Shown here: one piece after another, positions 9,038 to 15,875 of the stretch
How positions within the stretch are numbered: the first letter of the stretch is position 1
How the letters are laid out: the number at the start of each line of letters is the position of its first letter
Origin: an uncultured Ruminococcus sp.
Lineage (GTDB): Bacteria > Bacillota > Clostridia > Oscillospirales > Ruminococcaceae
NCBI GenBank assembly: GCA_900752785.1
Contig: CAADWP010000134.1
Location: 1-29,896 of the forward strand
Direction of reading: 5' to 3'
Length of the DNA stretch: 29,896 nt
Notes under the pieces: model-generated
What the model was told of the DNA's origin: nothing
Seen by the model: the letters and a program-made list of their open reading frames with translations, nothing else
The model's database searches: none
Program-made: the position numbers and the translations under genes

Positions 9038-10609
9038 TTAAAAACCATTAAGATGATATTCCTGCATAATAGCGGGATAATCATAATAGCAATAGTTACG
9101 GTCAACCGCCGTATTTACTCCGTCTACCGATCCGCTTGACGTAAACTGCCACATACCGAAGTTTCCGTAGTAATCGGGTCTGTTTACGCCGTAATGAGCC
9201 ACCCATACATCGTACTTATCATAAACAGAAGGATCGATCTTTGTATTTAAAAAACTTGAATAGCTCGCAATACCTACATAATATCCCTGTTCTTCGATAT
9301 ATGAACAAAACGCCTCTATTATCGCTGTGATCTCCTCTATGGACTTGCTGTTGAATATCGGATCCTCGATATTGAAATAAACAGGATATTCAAATTTATA
9401 ATCCTTTATGACCTCACAGCACACCTTTGCTTCATTGACAGCGTCCTCCGGAGATTCGGCATAGCTGTACCAGTAAACACCGCAGTCAATACCTGCCTCC
9501 TGTGCCTCTTGAACATTTTCATAAAATTTTGTATCGATCTGAGAAATACTGTTGCCATAACCTGCACGAATAATGGCATAATCTATTCCGGAAGACGCAA
9601 CTGCTTTCCAATCAACATCGCCCTGCCAGAATGAAACGTCAATACCGTTTGCTAACGGATCCTCAACAGGATCAATGATCTGTGAAGGAGGAGTAACCGG
9701 TTCATCAGGTCCAGTTGGAGGAGTAACATAAGTATCAGGAGAAATTATATAAGGATAGTTCAGATATGCATGATTCATATCAACATTACCATTGATGCCG
9801 TTTACGTTTCCTGTACTTGTATACTGCCACATTCCATATTCACCGGAAAAATCCGGAGCGTCAACGTCAAAATGAGCTACCCATATATCATATTTATCAA
9901 TAACAGAAGAAAATACCCTTGTTGCTAAAAAATTTGCATAACTGTAAAGCCCCACATAATATCCCTTTGCTTTAAGGGTTGAACAGAACGCATCTATGAT
10001 CGCAGATATCTGAGCAGTTGACAGCTTCGACTGAGATGGATCTTCAATGTCAAAATAAACAGGATATGTAAAGTCATAGTCCTTAATAACTTCATAGCAG
10101 GCTTCAGCCTCCTGAATCGCCTCCTCAACTGAAAGAGCGTAGCTATACCAATATGTTCCGCAAGCAATGCCTGCCTCCTGAGCGCCTTTCATATTCTCAT
10201 CGAACTTAGGATCCTCCTGTGAAGAATACTTGCCATAGCCGGAACGAATAATGGCAAAATCAACACCGCTGTCCTTTACCATAGACCAATCGACAGTTCC
10301 CTGCCACTGAGAAACATCAATTCCATTTGAATTAAGATATATTGACGGAACGCTGTTATTATTTATATACTCTTTATGTGCCTCAATAATTTTAAAAACA
10401 TTAAAAGGATCATCTTCTTCATGCTCTATCTGAGACTCCTGAGGCAGCGAATTTTCAATTTGCTCTTTACTTTCCCCCGTATTTGTGATATTATAGATGT
10501 TGACATTAGAAGTATCGGTATTTGATTCTGCGTAAGCTGTCGGGATCACCATTGATCCTGTTAAAACGCAAGAAAGAACAGCCGAAAAAAATTTTCCATT
10601 CAGCTTCAT
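9038..10609 (-). CDS. secreted lysozyme with two tandem GH25 domains
   Basis: Predicted exported muramidase of 523 aa. A signal peptide (about residues 1-27, cleavage after AYA) precedes an acidic linker to about residue 90. GH25 domain 1 spans about 95-288 and domain 2 about 321-515, joined by a Pro/Thr-rich linker (TPPTGPDEPVTPPS). Both keep NGIDVSxWQG (D98, D324) and the late Asp (D277, D503). Domain 1 has the full catalytic D-x-E (D187, E189 in PVYFDIED), but domain 2 reads PVYFNIED, so the first Asp is N413. The repeats are close in sequence, suggesting internal duplication. No cell-wall anchor or binding repeats are visible. GGAGATG lies 10 bases before the start, and a sigma-A promoter is at 10679-10707. 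Likely roles are cell-wall turnover or attack on neighbouring cells; the sequence does not decide. Confidence 0.92.
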   Translation of the reverse strand: MKLNGKFFSAVLSCVLTGSMVIPTAYAESNTDTSNVNIYNITNTGESKEQIENSLPQESQIEHEEDDPFNVFKIIEAHKEYINNNSVPSIYLNSNGIDVSQWQGTVDWSMVKDSGVDFAIIRSGYGKYSSQEDPKFDENMKGAQEAGIACGTYWYSYALSVEEAIQEAEACYEVIKDYDFTYPVYFDIEDPSQSKLSTAQISAIIDAFCSTLKAKGYYVGLYSYANFLATRVFSSVIDKYDIWVAHFDVDAPDFSGEYGMWQYTSTGNVNGINGNVDMNHAYLNYPYIISPDTYVTPPTGPDEPVTPPSQIIDPVEDPLANGIDVSFWQGDVDWKAVASSGIDYAIIRAGYGNSISQIDTKFYENVQEAQEAGIDCGVYWYSYAESPEDAVNEAKVCCEVIKDYKFEYPVYFNIEDPIFNSKSIEEITAIIEAFCSYIEEQGYYVGIASYSSFLNTKIDPSVYDKYDVWVAHYGVNRPDYYGNFGMWQFTSSGSVDGVNTAVDRNYCYYDYPAIMQEYHLNGF

Positions 10610-10678
10610 AGCATATCATCTCCTAAAAGGTTCAATATGATTACAATCAGTTACATTTTACTTGTCACAATTTACTAA

Positions 10679-10707
10679 ATTATAACATATATATTAATAT
10701 ATTTCAA
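10679..10707 (-). promoter_or_regulatory. sigma-A promoter of the GH25 lysozyme gene
   Basis: On the - strand, TTGAAA (10707-10702) and TATAAT (10684-10679) are 17 bp apart, giving a leader of about 60 bases. A small palindrome TGATTACAATCA (10638-10649) lies in the leader and might be an operator. Confidence 0.75.
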
Positions 10708-10837
10708 CATATAATGAAAAAAAAGCATTTAGCGAGAGAATTTTTGGCTTTTTAAACAATCTAAAAAAAGAAATTTGTACATTTTAGCTATAAAAAATAT
10801 TACTGACAGTACATATAGAAATGGAGTTACAAAAAGT

Positions 10838-11782
10838 ATGAAAACATTTATCATTAATGAAAATGACAGCGGACAAAGAATAGACAAGTTTATTACAAAG
10901 GCAATGCCGGATATGCCAAAAGGAATGCTGTACAAGCTTATACGAAAAAAGGATATAAAAATAAACGGAAAACGCTGCGACGGTTCATCGCGCCTCCATA
11001 ACGGAGATACGGTAACCGTATATGTAAAGGACGAATTTTCCTCTGAGAAAAACACTGATATGAACTTTCTTGATGTTCCCAATGAGATTGAAATTGTTTA
11101 CGAAGATAAAAATATACTTATAGTTAATAAGCCGCAGGGACTTGACTCGCATTCGGGAAGCGGAATCTCCGATAATCTGATTGATCGTATCAAACTTTAT
11201 TTATATAACAAAAAAGAATATTCCCCCAATAGTGAAAATTCTTTTGCACCCGCTTTATGCAGCCGTCTTGACCGAAATACCTGCGGACTTGTCACAGCCG
11301 CTAAAAACGCAATGGCTCTCAGAGAGATAAACGACGCTATACGCGAAGGGAAACTCACAAAAATTTACCGCTGTGCCGCTGCCTCTCCTTTGCCGAAGAA
11401 AAGTGAAATTCTTATCGCCTATCATAAAAAGGAAATAACCGGAAATATTGTAAAAATATCGGATATTTCTTTGGAGGAGTATAGGATTATTAAAACAGGT
11501 TATCGTATCCTTGCCGAAAAAAATGGACTTTCATTAGTCGAAGTCACGCTTTTTACAGGACGCACTCATCAGATAAGAGCGCATCTTGCTCATATAGGCT
11601 CTCCTATACTCGGCGACGGAAAATACGGAGATCCTGCATTAAATAAGCGTCTTGGCGTATTCAGGCAAGCTCTCTGCGCATATTCTCTTCGATTTGAATT
11701 TCCGGATAATTCGCCTTTAAGCTATCTCAATGAACTTGAACTTAATGCTCCTGATCCTGATTTTACGAAATATTTCAGATAA
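10838..11782 (+). CDS. RluA-family 23S rRNA pseudouridine synthase
   Basis: Converts uridine to pseudouridine in ribosomal RNA. The 314-aa protein has an N-terminal S4 RNA-binding domain (about 1-65, RIDKFITKAMPDMPKGMLYK) and the catalytic domain. The catalytic Asp is D145 in CSRLDRNTCGLV; most relatives have Ser where this one has Cys after Thr. The later motif FTGRTHQIRAHLAHIG followed by GDGKYGD is intact. S4 plus RluA is the RluC/RluD layout, but the exact target uridine cannot be read from sequence. I chose the ATG at 10838 because it begins MKTFIINENDSGQRIDKF and a GGAG lies about 11 bases upstream. Its TAA stop directly abuts the tyrA stop on the other strand. Confidence 0.92.
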   Translation: MKTFIINENDSGQRIDKFITKAMPDMPKGMLYKLIRKKDIKINGKRCDGSSRLHNGDTVTVYVKDEFSSEKNTDMNFLDVPNEIEIVYEDKNILIVNKPQGLDSHSGSGISDNLIDRIKLYLYNKKEYSPNSENSFAPALCSRLDRNTCGLVTAAKNAMALREINDAIREGKLTKIYRCAAASPLPKKSEILIAYHKKEITGNIVKISDISLEEYRIIKTGYRILAEKNGLSLVEVTLFTGRTHQIRAHLAHIGSPILGDGKYGDPALNKRLGVFRQALCAYSLRFEFPDNSPLSYLNELELNAPDPDFTKYFR

Positions 11783-12634
11783 TCAGTTAGGCTGACCTAC
11801 TCTGTGACGTAAATTATCCTCTTTAAGCTCTCTGCCCTCGGCGATAAGAGCGCACATTCTTTCGGAATCTCCTTTTCGCAGTGCGTCGCTGTATTTATTG
11901 AGATTTTCGATAAGAATATCCAGTTCAAACTGTAGATTTTCGCGGTTCTGCATAAAAAGATCAGTCCACATTTTTTCGTTCATAGTCGCGATCCTCGTCA
12001 TATCCTGAAAGCTGCCTCCGCTGAATCCGCACTCAAGTCCAAGCTCAGGACTCTTTACATACGCGCTGGAAACAATATGAGCAAGCTGCGAAGTATAAGC
12101 TATCATTTTATCATGATTTTCGGGAGTTGTTTCAACTATTTTTCCTGCTCCCAGTTCCTTAGCAAGCGATTTCAACAATTCTACGTCGTCACGGTCGGCA
12201 TCGTCAAAAGGCGCAATTATGAAATTTGCCTTGATGAAAAGGTCGGAGGTACTGTTATAGTATCCTCCGAATTCTTTGCCTGCCATTGGATGAATGCCTA
12301 TATAACGAATACCGTTTTCCTCTGCAATTTTTTTCATACGATTTGAAAATTCGCCCTTGATTCCGCATACATCGGTAACAAGAGTGTTTTTATCCATTTT
12401 TGCAGCATTTTCCGCAAAGAAATTCTCTGCCGCCTCGGGAAAAAGGGCGATTACAATAAGATCGAATCCGCTGAAGCTTCCATCGAAAATCGAATCAATT
12501 GCGACCTCGCGAAGAGCCGCGTTTTCAATATCGGAATTTCGGTCACACCCCGTCACTGTATGATATGTATATTTTTTTAACGCTTTGCACATAGAACCGC
12601 CTATAAGTCCCATGCCAACTACAAGAATATTCAT
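11783..12634 (-). CDS. tyrA: prephenate dehydrogenase
   Basis: Oxidative decarboxylation of prephenate to 4-hydroxyphenylpyruvate in tyrosine synthesis. The 283-aa protein has an N-terminal dinucleotide-binding fold (VVGMGLIGGS, residues 5-14, followed by D31). It also has the expected histidines H115 (GIHPMAGKEFGG) and H186 (TSQLAHIVSSA). There is no ACT or chorismate mutase domain, so it is the short monofunctional form, and feedback by tyrosine through an ACT domain is not expected. GAGGTG lies 8 bases before the ATG. No other aromatic pathway gene is adjacent, and it appears to be a single-gene unit with its own promoter at 12704-12732. Confidence 0.93.
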   Translation of the reverse strand: MNILVVGMGLIGGSMCKALKKYTYHTVTGCDRNSDIENAALREVAIDSIFDGSFSGFDLIVIALFPEAAENFFAENAAKMDKNTLVTDVCGIKGEFSNRMKKIAEENGIRYIGIHPMAGKEFGGYYNSTSDLFIKANFIIAPFDDADRDDVELLKSLAKELGAGKIVETTPENHDKMIAYTSQLAHIVSSAYVKSPELGLECGFSGGSFQDMTRIATMNEKMWTDLFMQNRENLQFELDILIENLNKYSDALRKGDSERMCALIAEGRELKEDNLRHRVGQPN

Positions 12635-12670
12635 TGATGCACACCTCTAATAATAATTAATAACAAGTAA

Positions 12671-12703
12671 TAAGGGAACACTGATAAATTCAATGTTCCC
12701 TTA
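12671..12703 (-). terminator. hairpin after mcrC, probable mcrBC terminator
   Basis: TAAGGGAACA (12671-12680) pairs perfectly with TGTTCCCTTA (12694-12703) around a 13-base loop. On the - strand TTATTACTTG follows, a weak T-rich tail. It lies just downstream of the tyrA -10 box, so the tyrA start point would fall in its first arm. Confidence 0.55.
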
Positions 12704-12732
12704 ATTATACCACTTTAAAGCAAATAAGTCAA
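12704..12732 (-). promoter_or_regulatory. sigma-A promoter of tyrA
   Basis: On the - strand TTGACT (12732-12727) and TATAAT (12709-12704) are separated by 17 bp. The -35 box overlaps the mcrC stop codon. The start point would be near 12697, giving a leader of about 60 bases to the tyrA ATG. Confidence 0.8.
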
Positions 12733-13937
12733 TCGGTCAGCCGTATAAATTTTACATTAAGATTTATCGTACCCTGACAGTCAACGGTGTATATTCCTCC
12801 ATTTGGAAGTTCAGCCGCTTCCTCGTTTTCAGGCAAGATCAGCACAGCGCTGCTGCATCGGAATTTTTTTGCATATGTGAAAAGCGTGTACATATCCCGT
12901 GGGTCTATATCCCCTGCCGTTTCAATAAACTTCCAGCGCGTTGACAAAATAAGCTCCGCATGATTCAGCTCATCGCATACCACAATATCCGGATAAAGTC
13001 CGAAGCATTGCTGATCGTCGCAAAGATAACGCCCTGCAACGAGAGTTCTGACGTTTTTTCCGATTTTTTCAGCCTTTACAAGCTTTGCGGTATACGCGCG
13101 AAAAACGTCATCCATTGAAAAAAGAAGTGCATAGGTTACATATTTACCGGAATATTCCGATCGTTTTTTGCTTTTAAGAAACAGTCTGCAAATATTCAAA
13201 GCTGTATTATATTTTTTTGAATTACGAGTATTCACGCACTTTGCAAAATCGGCTTCGTAATTATCAGAAAACTTAACATCGTCAAGAATAGCGAGAATTT
13301 TTTTAAGATTCTGCGTATTTCTGTTGCTGCCAGAAAGCCTTGACATTATATCGGCTGCCGATTTCAAAAGACGGTTTTCCACTCTGTCCGGCGTAAATTC
13401 ATCGTGGCGGACATACAGACGTTCACGGTGAACAAGATTTCGGCGGTTATTTTCAGCAAAAAGTATAGTTCCGCTAACCTTTGAGCTGTTTTCCTCTACA
13501 GTCTCATATCCCGAAAGCAGGCCGCTTTTAATGATCTTCATGCATTCGCGCACAAAAACCGAAATGAAAAATTCAAGGAATGTATTTTCAGAATCTCCGG
13601 CATTCTCGAAGCTTTCATTGTTTTCATAAGGAATGCTGAAATATGCTGACATCATTTTATACATAATATTACGGGTTTCAGCAATATCCCCCTTTTTAAC
13701 GCCTGCCGCCCTTGGCAGAATTTCAATTTGGCAGCCGTCGGCAAGACGAATAATTCCCACATAATTTGCAGCTTTTATAGCTTTTACACCGTTATTAAGA
13801 GTAACACGCAAAAAGGTTTTCTTATCTGTATTGCTGCGCAGAACAAAATCCTCAAGCATTTCAAACCGCTTTGAGTTATCATCGTTCAGCTCGATAATAA
13901 TGTCGTTTTCAAGTTTAGTAATAAGTTTTCCGTTCAT
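12729..13937 (-). CDS. mcrC: McrC-family subunit of a McrBC-type restriction system, nuclease motif degenerate
   Basis: McrC supplies the PD-(D/E)xK nuclease and stimulates the McrB NTPase in modification-dependent restriction. The 402-aa protein has the family layout: an N-terminal beta-rich region, a middle SGTILFAENNRRNLVHRERLYVRHDEFTPDRVENRLL block, and the C-terminal nuclease region. There, the PD of LYPDIVV (D317) is present. Where E. coli McrC has VDAKYY, this protein has LSTRWK, so Asp is S332 and Lys is R334. The codons (TCA and CGC) differ from Asp and Lys codons at several bases, so this is not a single sequencing error. I chose the ATG at 13937 (MNGKLITK), with GGAG 6 bases upstream and one base after the mcrB stop; a TTG at 13955 is the alternative. 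It is tightly coupled to mcrB. Confidence 0.85.
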   Translation of the reverse strand: MNGKLITKLENDIIIELNDDNSKRFEMLEDFVLRSNTDKKTFLRVTLNNGVKAIKAANYVGIIRLADGCQIEILPRAAGVKKGDIAETRNIMYKMMSAYFSIPYENNESFENAGDSENTFLEFFISVFVRECMKIIKSGLLSGYETVEENSSKVSGTILFAENNRRNLVHRERLYVRHDEFTPDRVENRLLKSAADIMSRLSGSNRNTQNLKKILAILDDVKFSDNYEADFAKCVNTRNSKKYNTALNICRLFLKSKKRSEYSGKYVTYALLFSMDDVFRAYTAKLVKAEKIGKNVRTLVAGRYLCDDQQCFGLYPDIVVCDELNHAELILSTRWKFIETAGDIDPRDMYTLFTYAKKFRCSSAVLILPENEEAAELPNGGIYTVDCQGTINLNVKFIRLTD

Positions 13938-13938
13938 T

Positions 13939-15708
13939 TTATTCTCCGTCGTCAAATCTATAGATGTTTATAAAATGACTTTCCTCCCATTTCAAGGGAT
14001 TTCCGATGCGATAGATCTTCTGATCGGAATCATATTTTTTAATGTATTTTGGTCTTACGCATTCAATAAACGAATTGTTATCGTTAAGTATCAATTTAAT
14101 TTTCTCATAATCGTCAAAGAAATATTCCTGAAGCAGAGGTATAATTTTAGTGTTAAAAATATTTCTCAATGCACCGAGACTTGTTACAGATCCGTTTTTA
14201 TCCATAAAATAGGCATGACCTATGGCATGATCGCGGTCGTAATAATACTCGATACGCTGATTTATAGCTGTGAGCATCTCACAAAGATCAATTTCGCCGC
14301 ACATTCCGAGAAGCTCGGGAACAGGCATCATTTCAATAAAATCAAAACGTCGTCTCAGAGCCGTATCAAGCAACGCGATCGAACGGTCGGCAGTATTCAT
14401 TGTTCCCAGAATATAAACGTTTTCCGGCACAGAAAATTCCTTTTGAGAATATGGAAGAATAACAGTAGTTCCGCGCTTTGAGTCCTCTATGAGAGTAATC
14501 AACTCGCCGAAGATCTTTGAAATATTTCCTCGGTTTATCTCGTCAATTATAAGCACAAATTTAGAATTCGGATTTTTATTTGCCTTTTCGCAAAAAGATT
14601 TACAAACGCCGTCAAAAGCTTTGTATATTACATTAGTTTCCGAATGAGCCGTAGCTGTTTCATTGCCGTATTTATCGACAATTATAGGACGGATTCCCTC
14701 AACAAATTCTTCATAACTAAAGGATTGATGAAACGTGGTAAACTTTATTTGTCCGCTTTGAACGTATTCATTGTAGCGTTTTCTGATTTTGCCGTATTCC
14801 TCACCTTTGACATAATCGCTTCCCTCGATAAGCTCTACGGCACAGCGAACGACGTTATATGTTTTTCCGGTGCCGGGAGGTCCGTAAAGTATTCGGTTAA
14901 GAGACGTACTGAGTATCTGGCTTTCCGTTTCCAGAGCCGTTTCATCAATCTCAGGCTCAATATAATCTTCAAAAACATGATACTTATCCTCGGAAAGATC
15001 GAAAACTCTGAAATTTCTGAATCGGAAATTATTGTCTCTAAAGCTCTTTATTTTGCGGCAATTGGCAACATAACAGGCAATATCGTCCCAATCTTCAAGC
15101 TCAATGCCAAGAGGCACATATATCGGTTCGTTAAAACGCGTATCATCAATTATAGGAAACGTAAACGGCAAAAGACAATGAAGAATTCTTGAAGCCGTTC
15201 CGACATTCATTCCCGACGCCCTGAAATCTTCGTTGAGAGTTTCCGCAGCTCTGTCATAAATAGCTTCGTCCTTGTTAAGAGCGTTAATGTCCAGACACAT
15301 TTTTATAAATTCAAGTATGGACGAAGGATTTGAAGCTATCCTGCTTCCTTTAAAAGTAGTAAACGCAGTTGCAGCATAGCTGAATTCAATTTCAATATCA
15401 ATATTTTCAGATATTTTTTTGCAGGTTACTTTCCATACCTTATCAAGAGTTTTTCCAAAAATCATCTTGTCGTTATGCAGCAAATGACATTTTTTTAGAC
15501 GTTCTCTTTTGGCTTCAATTCCTTCCTTCCACGTATCAAGCGACATGGCATAAAGAAAATCAAGATCGTTATAATCTATGACAGATACTTTTTTAATATT
15601 GCCGTATGCTCCTATGACTTCGCGAACCAATTTATAATTTCCATCGTAATCATCGGGAAGAAGTTCTTTTTCCTGCTTTAATTTTGCAATTATTTCGTTA
15701 GATTCCAT
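13939..15708 (-). CDS. mcrB: McrB-family AAA+ GTPase subunit of a McrBC-type system
   Basis: Motor subunit that recognises modified DNA and powers translocation by NTP hydrolysis. The 589-aa protein has an AAA+ core from about residue 270. It shows Walker A GPPGTGKT (276-283), Walker [12 protein letters not shown] (D389, E390), the McrB signature MNTADRS (437-443), the arginine-rich ALRRRFDF (450-457) and [11 protein letters not shown]. The N-terminal 260 residues, which should read the DNA mark, do not resemble the 5-methylcytosine-binding domain of E. coli McrB as far as I can tell. They contain [19 protein letters not shown], a helical motif I cannot assign. GAGG lies 8 bases before the ATG. 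The promoter at 15755-15783 is a perfect consensus. Confidence 0.9.
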   Translation of the reverse strand: MESNEIIAKLKQEKELLPDDYDGNYKLVREVIGAYGNIKKVSVIDYNDLDFLYAMSLDTWKEGIEAKRERLKKCHLLHNDKMIFGKTLDKVWKVTCKKISENIDIEIEFSYAATAFTTFKGSRIASNPSSILEFIKMCLDINALNKDEAIYDRAAETLNEDFRASGMNVGTASRILHCLLPFTFPIIDDTRFNEPIYVPLGIELEDWDDIACYVANCRKIKSFRDNNFRFRNFRVFDLSEDKYHVFEDYIEPEIDETALETESQILSTSLNRILYGPPGTGKTYNVVRCAVELIEGSDYVKGEEYGKIRKRYNEYVQSGQIKFTTFHQSFSYEEFVEGIRPIIVDKYGNETATAHSETNVIYKAFDGVCKSFCEKANKNPNSKFVLIIDEINRGNISKIFGELITLIEDSKRGTTVILPYSQKEFSVPENVYILGTMNTADRSIALLDTALRRRFDFIEMMPVPELLGMCGEIDLCEMLTAINQRIEYYYDRDHAIGHAYFMDKNGSVTSLGALRNIFNTKIIPLLQEYFFDDYEKIKLILNDNNSFIECVRPKYIKKYDSDQKIYRIGNPLKWEESHFINIYRFDDGE

Positions 15709-15754
15709 AATTATAACCTCAGTTTAAAAATATTCAACAAATCTTATTGTGTTA

Positions 15755-15783
15755 ATTATACTATAAAACCAAACAAATGTCAA
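15755..15783 (-). promoter_or_regulatory. perfect consensus sigma-A promoter of mcrBC
   Basis: On the - strand TTGACA (15783-15778) and TATAAT (15760-15755) match both consensus hexamers and are exactly 17 bp apart. The start would be near 15748, giving a leader of about 40 bases. No obvious operator palindrome overlaps it, so strong constitutive expression is the simplest reading. Confidence 0.9.
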
Positions 15784-15810
15784 TGTTTTTTTAATATTAT
15801 TCCAATAAAT

Positions 15811-15854
15811 AAAAGTTCCCGATACTAAACAAATTCTTAGTATCGGGAGCTTTT
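15811..15854 (-). terminator. intrinsic terminator of the ABC transporter operon
   Basis: AAAAGTTCCCGATACTAA (15811-15828) pairs with TTAGTATCGGGAGCTTTT (15837-15854) with one T-G wobble and an 8-base loop. On the - strand the stem ends in CTTTTATTTATT. It lies 21 bases after the permease stop. Confidence 0.85.
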
Positions 15855-15875
15855 CATATTAAATAGGAGGAATTG

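Noticed and set aside
8568..9041. 157-codon + strand reading frame opposite the addB N-terminus
   Set aside because: It lies wholly over the addB start region and its leader, encodes a Phe/Ile/Ser-rich sequence of no family, and has no ribosome site. It is an antisense shadow.
15817..15848. The ABC operon terminator as another E1 copy, because it shares GATACTAAACA with the E1 end
   Set aside because: Beyond these 11 bases there is no E1 sequence, no AGAGCC ends, and the hairpin is fully explained as a terminator.
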